In this document: one piece after another, positions 1 to 7,374 of the stretch
Position numbering within the stretch: the first letter of the stretch is position 1
Layout: every line of letters begins with the position of its first letter
Assembly (NCBI GenBank): GCA_910576545.1
Contig: CAJTKM010000001.1
Coordinates: 204,880 to 268,879, forward strand
From: Lachnospiraceae bacterium
GTDB lineage: Bacteria; Bacillota; Clostridia; Lachnospirales; Anaerotignaceae
Direction of reading: 5' to 3'
Length of the DNA: 64,000 nt
Position numbers and translations under genes: made by a program
The notes under the pieces: model-generated
What the model was told of the DNA's origin: nothing
Databases searched by the model: none
The model's input: only the letters and a program-made list of their open reading frames with translations

Positions 1-1
1 G

Positions 2-643
2 GAAATCCATATTGTCGGGCTTGGGTTTGACCCCTCCGCCCCTGTTTTGCAGGAGCGCATGGAGGAAATCCGCGAAAGCCGCAGTCGGCGCAATGAAAAA
101 ATGGCGCGGAAGCTGACAGCCGCCGGACTGCCTGTTACGCTGGAGGAGGTTGCCGCGAATGCGGGCGGCGAAATCATTACGCGGGCGCATTTTGCCAATG
201 TCCTGCTGGAAAAAGGCTATATCAAAACACGGAAGGACGCTTTTTTCCGCTATCTTTCGCCGGGCATGCCGGGCTATGCGGAGCGCGAATTTCTTACGCC
301 TGCCCGTTGTATCCAGACAATTAAGCAGGCAGGGGGCGCGGCGGTTCTTGCGCACCCGACGCTGTACGCCCTTTCGGAAACACAGCTTGAGGAGCTTTGC
401 CGGGAGCTTGCTTCCGAAGGCCTGGACGGTATGGAATGCATGTATTCCACTTATACGCCCGCGCAGACAAAAGCAATGAGGCGGCTTGCAGCGCGTGTGG
501 GGCTCCTGCCCTCTGGCGGCAGTGATTTTCATGGGGAAAACAAGCCTGATATACATCTGGGACGCGGACTTGGGAAGCTGAGAATCCCTTACGAGTATTG
601 GGAGGCATTCAAACGGTGTACCTTGCGTGCGTATGAACGTTAA
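2..643 (+). CDS. PHP domain metal-dependent phosphoesterase (TrpH/YciV type), 5' end outside window
   Basis: The reading frame is open from base 2, so the N-terminus lies upstream of the window; about 213 codons are visible. The first visible residues (EIHIVGLGFD) match the inner strand of PHP phosphoesterases that precedes the inserted helical domain. Further on, AHPTLY and GSDFHG carry metal-binding histidine and aspartate residues of the C-terminal half of the barrel. Family members are Mn/Zn-dependent phosphoesterases; the E. coli homologue acts on 3',5'-bisphosphonucleotides and short RNA ends. Substrate here is inferred from family only. The TTG at 47 is internal, not a start. Confidence 0.85.
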   Translation, partial: EIHIVGLGFDPSAPVLQERMEEIRESRSRRNEKMARKLTAAGLPVTLEEVAANAGGEIITRAHFANVLLEKGYIKTRKDAFFRYLSPGMPGYAEREFLTPARCIQTIKQAGGAAVLAHPTLYALSETQLEELCRELASEGLDGMECMYSTYTPAQTKAMRRLAARVGLLPSGGSDFHGENKPDIHLGRGLGKLRIPYEYWEAFKRCTLRAYER

Positions 644-732
644 GAAAAACATTTTGCTTTCTAAAAATATTCTTTTGTGGTATGATAAAGGATAAGCATT
701 TATTCTGCCAGATAAAGGAGGCTTTCCGAATC

Positions 733-1611
733 ATGAAACTTTTAACATACACCTATGCCGGCAATGAAGCCGTCGGCGTATTGAAAAACGATGGCTCTGA
801 GGTCGTTCCGGTAAACTATTTGGGCTGGGGCGTTGCGGATATGAATGAATTTTTAAGCTGCGCCACGCCTGAAAAGCTGGAAAAGCTGGACCGCAACAAA
901 GAACTGATGGAAGGGATCCCATTCAGCGATGTAAAGCTGCTTGCGCCGATTCCGTTTCCCAGACAGGACGTGATTTGTCTGGGCATCAATTATTACGCGC
1001 ACGCGGAGGAAGCCGCGCGGTTCCACGATGAAGCTTTTGGCGGAGAACGCCCTGTGCCGATTTATTTTTCCAAGCGGGTGAACCGTGCCGTTGCGGACGG
1101 AGAGGAAATTGACGGGCATTTCGACATTGTGGAGGGGCTGGACTACGAAGCGGAACTTGCGGTTATTATTGGGAAGGATGCGAAAAATGTCGCGGAGAGC
1201 GATGTGTTTGAATATGTATTCGGCTATACGGTTTTGAATGATATCAGCGCGCGGAATTTGCAGACCGCGCATAAACAGTGGTATTTCGGCAAGGGTCTGG
1301 ACGATTTCACGCCTGTTGGGCCATGGATTGTAACAAAAAATGAATTTGAGAACCCGCCCGCGCTGGCAATCCGTTCCTATATCAATGGAGAATTGCGGCA
1401 GGACAGCAATACAGGGCTGATGATTAACGGCATTGCAAAGGTTATCAGCGAGCTTTCGCAGGGCATGACATTACAGGCGGGAACGATTATCGCTATGGGA
1501 ACGCCCGCAGGGGTCGGCATGGGCTTTGAACCGCCGAAATTTATGAAGCAGGGCGATGTGGTGAAGTGCGAGATTGAGGGCATCGGGACGCTGACGAATA
1601 CGGTGAGGTAA
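733..1611 (+). CDS. fumarylacetoacetate hydrolase (FAH) family protein
   Basis: 292 residues. The start at 733 is chosen because AGGAGG at 717-722 sits ten bases upstream; a longer frame from 682 would run through this ribosome-binding site. The C-terminal FAH fold is recognisable from CLGINYYAHAEEA, the acidic metal-binding stretch DYEAELAVIIGKD, the GYTVLNDISARNLQ block and GTPAGVGMG near the end. Family members hydrolyse or isomerise beta-diketo acids such as acylpyruvates and 2-hydroxyhepta-dienedioate. The exact substrate cannot be read from sequence. The gene stands alone and is followed by an intergenic repeat. Confidence 0.9.
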   Translation: MKLLTYTYAGNEAVGVLKNDGSEVVPVNYLGWGVADMNEFLSCATPEKLEKLDRNKELMEGIPFSDVKLLAPIPFPRQDVICLGINYYAHAEEAARFHDEAFGGERPVPIYFSKRVNRAVADGEEIDGHFDIVEGLDYEAELAVIIGKDAKNVAESDVFEYVFGYTVLNDISARNLQTAHKQWYFGKGLDDFTPVGPWIVTKNEFENPPALAIRSYINGELRQDSNTGLMINGIAKVISELSQGMTLQAGTIIAMGTPAGVGMGFEPPKFMKQGDVVKCEIEGIGTLTNTVR

Positions 1612-1616
1612 AAAGA

Positions 1617-1700
1617 GCCTTGGAGGCTCTGCCTCCAAACCTCCGCAAGGGCTTGCCAGCCCTTGACCCGGATTGCCGCCGTGCTTGCCGCACGGCGGAG
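1617..1700 (-). repeat. dispersed double-hairpin repeat, copy 1
   Basis: On the minus strand this reads a GC hairpin (GCCGTGCGGCAAGCACGGC), then GGGTCAAGGGC and AGCCCTTGCGG as a second hairpin, then GGAGGC-AGA-GCCTCC and AAGG. The same plan occurs at 2419, 5452, 17775, 21236, 25923, 34920, 45436 and 50019, always between genes. Confidence 0.85.
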
Positions 1701-1725
1701 GGAACAAGAGAGAGGAAAAGAAAAT

Positions 1726-1917
1726 ATGAGGGCATTTTATATCTTGATTTTGGTAATTGCACTGGGCGGGCTGATAGGGTCGCTTTTGCGGGCGGCTGAG
1801 GCAATCGCCAATGCGGCAGTAAGGGGTGAAAAAGCCGAATATACGGCAGAACTGGTCACAGCGGTTTTTTCCGCACTGGTCTGTATTTTCATGATTTCAA
1901 ATATTTGGCCGATATAA
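1726..1917 (+). CDS. small one- or two-helix membrane protein, paralogue 1 of 3
   Basis: 63 residues. The ATG at 1726 is chosen because AGAGAGGAAAAG lies just before it; an upstream extension would translate the intergenic repeat. The protein has an N-terminal hydrophobic segment (residues 2-20), a short polar stretch with IANAAVRGEKAEY, and a second hydrophobic segment (residues 42-60). The next reading frame carries the near-copy IANAAAKGEKAGY at the same place, so the two arose by duplication. I do not recognise a named family and infer no function. Confidence 0.7.
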   Translation: MRAFYILILVIALGGLIGSLLRAAEAIANAAVRGEKAEYTAELVTAVFSALVCIFMISNIWPI

Positions 1918-1936
1918 TAGAAAAGGGGGCTGGGTA

Positions 1937-2145
1937 ATGTTTTTTTCTATCTTGTACTTTTGCTGGTGTCTGCTTATGGGCTGGTTACCTCCCCGCTGAA
2001 GGCGGTTGAAAAAATTGCCAACGCAGCCGCAAAAGGCGAAAAAGCAGGATATGCAGGGAATGTCATTGTCGCAATGATTTCCCTTCTGGTGTTTATCTGG
2101 AGCTGTTATGCGGTATTTGTGCTGATATTTGGAATTGGAAGATAA
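1937..2145 (+). pseudogene. small membrane protein paralogue 2, frameshifted near its start
   Basis: The protein reads VTSPLKAVEKIANAAAKGEK and aligns along its length with the preceding gene, but the aligned frame has no start codon in the right place. The only well-placed ATG (1937, behind a GGGGG run) is in another frame and stops after 20 codons. It is followed by a run of seven Ts (1940-1946); eight Ts would join the ATG to the conserved frame. Either the gene is broken, or translation begins at TTG 1960 or GTG 1966 with a shortened first helix, or slippage on the T run restores it. A sequencing error is also possible. Confidence 0.5.
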
Positions 2146-2173
2146 TCCCGCAGGGAAAAGGAGTACTGATGAA

Positions 2174-2386
2174 ATGATTTTTGTTGCAGTTCTGGGATTT
2201 TTGATTTTACTGTTGTTGGCCAGCTGGTTTGTGTTTGCCCTGCTTGGGGCGGTGGAGAAAATTGTGCGCGGCGTGCATGACGGCACGCCGGAGGATAAAA
2301 TTGACGTAAACAGCGAAGGCATACAGGCGGCAGCCGCATTGTCGCTCCTGTTCGGCATATTGATTTGGTTTGCTTCCCGCTGGTGA
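2174..2386 (+). CDS. small two-helix membrane protein, distant paralogue 3
   Basis: 70 residues, start at 2174 with AAGGAG at 2158-2163. Two hydrophobic segments (about residues 2-22 and 48-66) flank a polar loop, FALLGAVEKIVRGVHDG, which resembles the LKAVEKIANAAAKGE loop of the upstream paralogue. The three genes lie head to tail with short gaps and are probably co-transcribed. Function unknown. Confidence 0.7.
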   Translation: MIFVAVLGFLILLLLASWFVFALLGAVEKIVRGVHDGTPEDKIDVNSEGIQAAAALSLLFGILIWFASRW

Positions 2387-2418
2387 CAGAATCCCCGCGG
2401 AAATACAGTTTTCAAACA

Positions 2419-2478
2419 AAAGGGTCAAGGGGCGTGCCCCTTGCAGGGTGCGGGACAGAGTCCCGTGGTCTTTAGGTT
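2419..2478 (+). repeat. dispersed double-hairpin repeat, copy 2
   Basis: GGGTCAAGGGGC-GT-GCCCCTTGC followed by GGGAC-AGA-GTCCC and GGTCTTT. Shorter than other copies because the first GC hairpin is absent. It ends about 20 bases before the 2-epimerase start. Confidence 0.85.
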
Positions 2479-2498
2479 TTTATTAAGGAGATTGCATC

Positions 2499-4445
2499 AT
2501 GGAGAATATAAAAGTAATGAGCGTGTTCGGCACGCGGCCGGAGGCCATTAAAATGGCTCCGCTCGTAAAACAGCTGGAAAAAACGCCAGGAATCGAAAGT
2601 ATCGTCTGCGTTACGGCACAGCACAGAGAAATGCTCGACCAGGTGCTGGAGATCTTTGACCTGCACCCCCAGTATGACCTGAATATCATGCAGAGCCGCC
2701 AGACGCTTGCGGGCATCACCACCCGCGCCCTGACAGGGCTGGAGGAGGTCATCTCAAAAGAAAAGCCGGACCTTGTACTTGTGCATGGCGATACCTCTAC
2801 AACGTTTGCAGGGGCACTGGCGGCGTATTATAATCAGGTAAAAGTCGGGCATGTCGAGGCGGGCCTGCGTACTTACAACAAATATGAACCTTTTCCGGAG
2901 GAAATGAACCGCCGCCTGACAGGGGCTTTGACAGACCTGCATTTTGCGCCGACGCCTTTGGCGAAAGAGCATCTGCTCCGCGAAAACATTCCGGCGGACA
3001 GCATTTTTATCACAGGAAATACCGTCATTGATGCTTTGGCGCACACCATTGAGCCGAATTACGTTTTTTCGGAGGAAACGCTGAATAAAATTGACTTTGA
3101 AAACAAACGCGTACTTGCAGTAACGGCGCACAGGCGGGAAAACCTTGGCGAACCCCTGCAAAATATCTGCCGCGCATTGCTGCGGCTGGTGGAGGACTAT
3201 TCCGATACGGAGGTCGTTTATGCGGTGCATAAAAATCCCGCTGTATGGGAGCCTGTGCATGAAATGCTGGGGAGCCATCCCCGTATTCATCTGACGGAGC
3301 CGTTAAATTTGAAGGATATGCATAACCTGATGAGCCGTTCCTGTTTGGTGCTGACGGACAGCGGCGGTTTGCAGGAGGAAGTTCCCTCTATGGGCAAGCC
3401 TGTGCTTGTGCTCCGCAACGTGACGGAACGACCGGAAGGCGTGGAGGCAGGCACGCTGAAGCTGGCGGGAACGGACGAAGAAACTATTTTTCGTATGGCA
3501 AAAGAGCTTTTGGACAATAAGGCGGCGTATGACAAAATGGCGGAGACCCGCAATCCTTTCGGGGACGGACAGGCCAGCCGCCGTATCGTGGAAAGCATTT
3601 TATTTGCTTTCGGGAAACGTGATATCCGCCCGAAGGAATATAGATATGATGTTGGAAATGGCGATTGCAAAAAGGAGGCAAAAACAATGAAGGAAGAACG
3701 TATGGCAATTCTGAATATGCTGGAAAAAGGAATCATTTCGGTAGACGAGGCGGACCGCCTGCTGAACACCCTGCATAACGGCATGGGACTGGAAAAGGAC
3801 GGTATCGGCAGGGCTGTTGGCAGTGCGCTGGAAAAGGCGGGAGCTGCACTCAGCTCCGTTGCGAAAACGGTAAGTGAAAAGGCGCAGCCCGTTGTAAAAT
3901 CCGCGGCGGAAAAGGTTTCCGATAAGGCGGACGAGATGCAGCCCAGAATGCGTAGTGCGGCGTTCCGCATGACGGAAAAAATTGCCGATAAGGCGGAAGA
4001 AATACATCCCAAAATGCGCAGCGCGGCATTCCGCGTGAATGAAAAAGCGCACGCTTTCAAGGAGGATATGGACGCCTACCGCGAAAAGCTGAAAGAAAAA
4101 CGCAGCCGCAATGTGGAGGAGGACTGGGACGATATTGACATGGAGGAACTGGACTTCGAGGAAAACGCAGAAAACAAACAGGGCGGCAGTTTTATGGAAA
4201 CCGTCAACAGTGTATTGGATGACATGGTGAAGGCTGGATTCGCAAAAGGCGTGTCGGCTAAAGAGGAAGAAGAAAAGGTTTCCCCTGAAGTAGAAGGCTA
4301 TCTGAAAGGCGTGGAAAATGTGCTGGACGCGGTGCAGACGCAGATGGAGCAAATTGATGAAGCAGAAAATTTCCTGAAATCCGCATTCGGTGACGTTGAC
4401 CCAAGCGAATGGGAAGATGATGAGGAAGAAAAGCCGGAAGAATAA
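2499..4445 (+). CDS. wecB: UDP-N-acetylglucosamine 2-epimerase fused to a SHOCT-like/amphipathic C-terminal protein
   Basis: 648 residues, start ATG 2499 behind AAGGAG. Residues 1-378 are a full non-hydrolysing UDP-GlcNAc 2-epimerase, which makes UDP-ManNAc for cell-wall polymers: GTRPEAIKMAPL at the N-terminus, HGDTSTTFAG, HVEAGLRT, TAHRRENLG, TDSGGLQEE and RNVTERPEG. The frame then runs on without a stop for some 20 residues and enters a second protein at Met397: ERMAILNMLEKGIISVDEA, as in SHOCT/YvlB-type N-terminal domains, then two tandem copies of a DKA-E-P-MRSAAFR segment, a charged coiled region and an acidic tail. A consensus ribosome-binding site lies inside the frame just before Met397, so this is an in-frame fusion of two former genes or a gene with two products. 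Confidence 0.9.
   Translation: MENIKVMSVFGTRPEAIKMAPLVKQLEKTPGIESIVCVTAQHREMLDQVLEIFDLHPQYDLNIMQSRQTLAGITTRALTGLEEVISKEKPDLVLVHGDTSTTFAGALAAYYNQVKVGHVEAGLRTYNKYEPFPEEMNRRLTGALTDLHFAPTPLAKEHLLRENIPADSIFITGNTVIDALAHTIEPNYVFSEETLNKIDFENKRVLAVTAHRRENLGEPLQNICRALLRLVEDYSDTEVVYAVHKNPAVWEPVHEMLGSHPRIHLTEPLNLKDMHNLMSRSCLVLTDSGGLQEEVPSMGKPVLVLRNVTERPEGVEAGTLKLAGTDEETIFRMAKELLDNKAAYDKMAETRNPFGDGQASRRIVESILFAFGKRDIRPKEYRYDVGNGDCKKEAKTMKEERMAILNMLEKGIISVDEADRLLNTLHNGMGLEKDGIGRAVGSALEKAGAALSSVAKTVSEKAQPVVKSAAEKVSDKADEMQPRMRSAAFRMTEKIADKAEEIHPKMRSAAFRVNEKAHAFKEDMDAYREKLKEKRSRNVEEDWDDIDMEELDFEENAENKQGGSFMETVNSVLDDMVKAGFAKGVSAKEEEEKVSPEVEGYLKGVENVLDAVQTQMEQIDEAENFLKSAFGDVDPSEWEDDEEEKPEE
3687..4445 (+). other. 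probable internal translation start giving the free C-terminal protein
   Basis: AAGGAGG at 3672-3678 stands nine bases before the ATG at 3687, inside the fused reading frame. The internal product would be 252 residues with the SHOCT-like segment at its very N-terminus, where such domains normally sit. This is the expected layout of an independent gene whose upstream neighbour lost its stop codon. Whether both products are made is inference. Confidence 0.55.
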
Positions 4446-4510
4446 AGACTTGAAAGGGGCAGCAAAACGGGCAGACTTGAAGGATATCAAATAGGTTCTC
4501 ATGAGAGGAG

Positions 4511-4882
4511 ATGACTCCCGTGCAGGATAAGGATAAATATATTCCCGGAGAGGAAAGAGAAGACCCGCCTATCGGGCTTTACAAAATCGTAAAGATGGAC
4601 GGCGGCGCGCCGAAAATAAAATTTGACGATCCATTTGGGGAGAGCAAAAAGCCTGAGGAGCCGCAGCAGGAGGAAGAGGCCCGGCCTGAGGAGGAAGAAG
4701 CCCGGCAGCCTCCTGTGGAGGAAAAAGAGATTGAGTTTCTCAGGGCGGAGCGTGCTGTGCTGGAACAGATGATACAGGCTGCTACAAGCCCGCTCTGGGA
4801 GGACATGGAGGATGAGGACGAGGACGATGAACCGGAAAAAGAACCGAGAAAAAAGGAGCGCCGGAAACCTGCGATACGCTGA
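4511..4882 (+). CDS. acidic low-complexity hypothetical protein
   Basis: 123 residues, ATG 4511 with GAGAGGAG directly upstream. The middle and end are rich in Glu, Asp, Pro and Arg (EEEARPEEEEARQPP and DEDEDDEPEKEPRKK), with a short ordered-looking segment IEFLRAERAVLEQMIQAA. No signal peptide, membrane segment or known domain. It follows the fused epimerase by 65 bases and precedes a strong terminator, so it is probably the last gene of that transcript. Confidence 0.7.
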   Translation: MTPVQDKDKYIPGEEREDPPIGLYKIVKMDGGAPKIKFDDPFGESKKPEEPQQEEEARPEEEEARQPPVEEKEIEFLRAERAVLEQMIQAATSPLWEDMEDEDEDDEPEKEPRKKERRKPAIR

Positions 4883-4925
4883 ACAGGCGGAACGAGCATA
4901 ATATAGGGAATATTGTCAGAAACAG

Positions 4926-4957
4926 GCGGGAGTGGAAAACTCCCGCTTTTTATGCTT
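4926..4957 (+). terminator. Rho-independent terminator
   Basis: GCGGGAGT (4926-4933) and ACTCCCGC (4939-4946) form a perfect eight-pair stem with a GGAAA loop, followed by TTTTTATGCTTTTTT. Confidence 0.85.
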
Positions 4958-4992
4958 TTTTGTGGAATACAGGTGGTTTTTACAAGAAAGGC

Positions 4993-5021
4993 TTGACTTT
5001 CCTGTTGTGGTATGGTATGAA
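4993..5021 (+). promoter_or_regulatory. sigma-A-type promoter of the lysine riboswitch transcript
   Basis: TTGACT at 4993-4998, a 17-base spacer and TATGAA at 5016-5021, about 30 bases before the aptamer. Confidence 0.6.
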
Positions 5022-5052
5022 TGAAGAATAGGTTGGGCTTTGCCTGACAATA

Positions 5053-5217
5053 ACAAGATAGAGGCGCGGCGCCGATGAGTACCCTTCTGATGATATGCCG
5101 GGGCGGCAGGAGGGGGAAAGGCTGTGCCGCCGAAGCCGTTTGCCCTGCCCTGTGGGTCTGCGGCTGGGACATTGCAGAAAATGTAATGTACTGTCACGAA
5201 TGTGGAGCGCTATCGGA
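5053..5217 (+). promoter_or_regulatory. lysine riboswitch (L box)
   Basis: The order and text of the conserved L-box elements are present: AGATAGAGGCGCGG at the 5' side, AGTA in the first internal loop, GGGGGAAAGGCTGTGCCGCC followed by GAAGC, the CTGGG segment near 5164, the TGTCACGAATG-like block and the closing GCGCTATC that pairs with GATAGAG to form P1. Lysine riboswitches repress lysine synthesis or uptake genes when lysine is high. A terminator hairpin follows within 35 bases, so control by transcription attenuation is expected. The gene behind it is an NhaC-type transporter. Confidence 0.85.
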
Positions 5218-5247
5218 TACGTGAATTGCAGCTGGAAGAAGCTGTTG

Positions 5248-5273
5248 AGCCGTGCCGCGCGCACGGCTTTTTT
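5248..5273 (+). terminator. riboswitch expression-platform terminator
   Basis: AGCCGTGC (5248-5255) and GCACGGCT (5261-5268) with a five-base loop, then a run of six Ts. It lies directly behind the lysine aptamer. The 200 bases after it, up to the repeat at 5452, hold no convincing gene. Confidence 0.8.
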
Positions 5274-5451
5274 CGTTCTGATGCTCCTTCGTGATTTGCC
5301 GGAAAGAAAGACATTGCGGCGCTGGCCTATGTGCTGCGCCCCAATGTCCCCGAAGGGCGACGTTTTTTCAACCCTTTTGTCACCGTATCTTATGTGATGG
5401 GGACAGGCATTGTGAGCCTCCTTTGCTGGTTGTTCTGCAAAGCGGCTTTCC

Positions 5452-5541
5452 TTCTGCCGCATAAAATGCGGCAGAAAATGGGTCAAGGGCTGAAAGCCCT
5501 TGCAGGGGATTGGGGTGGAGCCTCAAGGTCTTTTCTGGCTT
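5452..5541 (+). repeat. dispersed double-hairpin repeat, copy 3
   Basis: First hairpin TTCTGCCGCAT (5452-5462) with ATGCGGCAGAA (5466-5476), then GGGTCAAGGGC-TGAAA-GCCCTTGC, then GGGGTGGAGCCTC and AAGGTCTTTT. It lies between the riboswitch terminator and the transporter start. Confidence 0.85.
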
Positions 5542-5583
5542 GGAATTATTTTATCATTTGTTTTGAAAGGAGAAGGGAAGGCT

Positions 5584-7224
5584 ATGAGAACCAAAAAAAG
5601 AAATGCATGGCTGGGCGCGATTTTCGTTTGCATTGTTGTCGCGCTGGCTATGAGCATGACTGCGTTCGCGGGCGAAGCGGATGCGGCAGCGGAGGGCAGC
5701 AGGATGTATGCGACAGGCTGGTCGCTGGTACCCCCTCTGGTCGCGATTATCCTCGCGCTGATTACAAAGGAGGTATATTCCTCGCTGTTTGTCGGCATCG
5801 TGGTAGGCGGCCTGTTCTACACCAATTTTAACGTCAAAGATGCGTTCCTGACCATCTTTACAGACGCGACGGACGGCGGCATGGCAACAAAGATTGCGGG
5901 GAATGTTGGTATCCTTGTATTCCTCGTTGTGCTGGGCATACTGGTTGCCCTGATGAATAAGGCAGGCGGCTCTGCGGCATACGGCCGCTGGGCAACAGGT
6001 GCCATCAAGACAAGACGCGGCGCGCTGCTTTCCACTTTCGCGCTGGGCGTTCTTGTATTTGTAGACGACTATTTCAACTGTCTGACAGTCGGCAGCGTTA
6101 TGCGCCCTGTAACGGATACGCATAAAATTTCCCGCGCGAAACTGGCGTATATTATTGACGCAACGGCGGCTCCCATCTGCATTATCGCACCCATTTCTTC
6201 CTGGGCTGCGGCAGTTGCGGGCGTTGTGGAGGGTGTAAACGGCCTTGATTTGTTTATCCATGCGATACCTTACAACTTCTATGCCCTGCTGACGATCATT
6301 GCTATGCTGACGCTGACAATCACAAACACAGACTTCGGCCCTATGCTTGCGCATGAGCGGAACGCACAGCTGGATGGCGACCTTTACACCACAGAGGCAA
6401 GGCCTTTTAAGGACACAGCTGACAATAAGCCTGTTGGCAACGGTAAGGTAATCGACCTTGTACTGCCTGTTATTGTATTGATTTTCTGCTGTATCATCGG
6501 CATGATTTACACCGGCGGTTTCTTCGATGGCGAAAGCTTTGTAGACGCATTCGCAAACTGCGATTCCGCGACAGGTCTGATGCTTGGCTCTATCGCGGCT
6601 TTGCTGATTACGTTTGTGCTGTATATTCCCCGTAAGGTGCTGCGCTTCAGGGAATTTATGGACTGCCTGCCGGAAGGCTTCAAAGCAATGGTACCCGCTA
6701 TTCTGATTCTGACGTTTGCATGGACGCTGAGCGGCGTGACAGGTCTTTTGGGTGCGGACGTATTTGTAGCCGGCCTGCTGGAAGGCAGCAAAGGTGTTGT
6801 ACAGATGCTGATTCCTGTTATTGTATTTTGTATTGCGATATTCCTTGCGTTCGCGACGGGTACGTCATGGGGTACGTTTGGTATTCTGCTGCCTATTGTT
6901 GTGCCGATTATGGACCCCGGCAGTGAACTGCTTATCATTACGGTTGCGGCAACTCTGGCTGGTGCGGTCTGCGGTGACCACTGTTCCCCGATTTCGGATA
7001 CAACAATCATGGCTTCTACGGGCGCGCAGTGCGACCATATCAACCATGTATCCACACAGCTGCCTTATGCTCTGACGGTTGCGGCGGTTTCCGCAATTAA
7101 CTATGTTCTTGCGGCAGTGATTCAGAACTGGTTCGTTAACCTGCCGATTGCGATTGTATCCATGATTGTGACAGTGCTGGTTATCCGCAAGATTTATGCA
7201 AAGCAGGAACTTCCTGCTGAATAA
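5584..7224 (+). CDS. NhaC-family transporter, probably a lysine importer
   Basis: 546 residues from ATG 5584, which has AAAGGAGAAGGGAAGG just upstream; a longer frame from 5500 would translate the repeat. The protein starts with a hydrophobic leader ending near AMSMTAFAGEA and has about eleven to twelve membrane segments of the NhaC/ArsB-like ion transporter fold, with conserved GRWATG, DDYFNCLTVG, WAAAVAGVVEG and GTSWGTFGILLPI blocks. Annotated family members are sodium/proton antiporters, but comparative work on L boxes assigned riboswitch-linked NhaC homologues to lysine uptake. The lysine riboswitch 370 bases upstream therefore argues for a lysine transporter; that assignment is inference from context. 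Confidence 0.9.
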   Translation: MRTKKRNAWLGAIFVCIVVALAMSMTAFAGEADAAAEGSRMYATGWSLVPPLVAIILALITKEVYSSLFVGIVVGGLFYTNFNVKDAFLTIFTDATDGGMATKIAGNVGILVFLVVLGILVALMNKAGGSAAYGRWATGAIKTRRGALLSTFALGVLVFVDDYFNCLTVGSVMRPVTDTHKISRAKLAYIIDATAAPICIIAPISSWAAAVAGVVEGVNGLDLFIHAIPYNFYALLTIIAMLTLTITNTDFGPMLAHERNAQLDGDLYTTEARPFKDTADNKPVGNGKVIDLVLPVIVLIFCCIIGMIYTGGFFDGESFVDAFANCDSATGLMLGSIAALLITFVLYIPRKVLRFREFMDCLPEGFKAMVPAILILTFAWTLSGVTGLLGADVFVAGLLEGSKGVVQMLIPVIVFCIAIFLAFATGTSWGTFGILLPIVVPIMDPGSELLIITVAATLAGAVCGDHCSPISDTTIMASTGAQCDHINHVSTQLPYALTVAAVSAINYVLAAVIQNWFVNLPIAIVSMIVTVLVIRKIYAKQELPAE

Positions 7225-7288
7225 GGCGTTTGAAAGATTTGCGGCCGGAGGGGGCTCCCCGCTGCGCTGTTCGGAGTGAAAACATAAA

Positions 7289-7342
7289 ACAAAGCGGCCT
7301 GACTGGAAACCGAAAGCTGGTTTTTTGTCATGCCGCTTTTGC
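7289..7342. terminator. bidirectional terminator hairpin
   Basis: AAAGCGGC with a bulge pairs with GCCGCTTT across a second inner pairing of CTGAC with GTCAT and a small inner hairpin (GGAAACC/GGTTT). T runs occur on both sides. It separates the convergent transporter and spoIIQ genes. Confidence 0.5.
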
Positions 7343-7374
7343 TGTATGCGTTTGTATGCTGTTGTTTTGAAGTA

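Noticed and set aside
1960..2145. Calling the second small membrane gene intact from TTG 1960
   Set aside because: That start would remove half of the first hydrophobic segment that its paralogue keeps, and no ribosome-binding site precedes it.
5331..5831. Plus-strand frame between the lysine riboswitch and the transporter
   Set aside because: It runs through a repeat hairpin and into the transporter in another frame; composition and start are poor.
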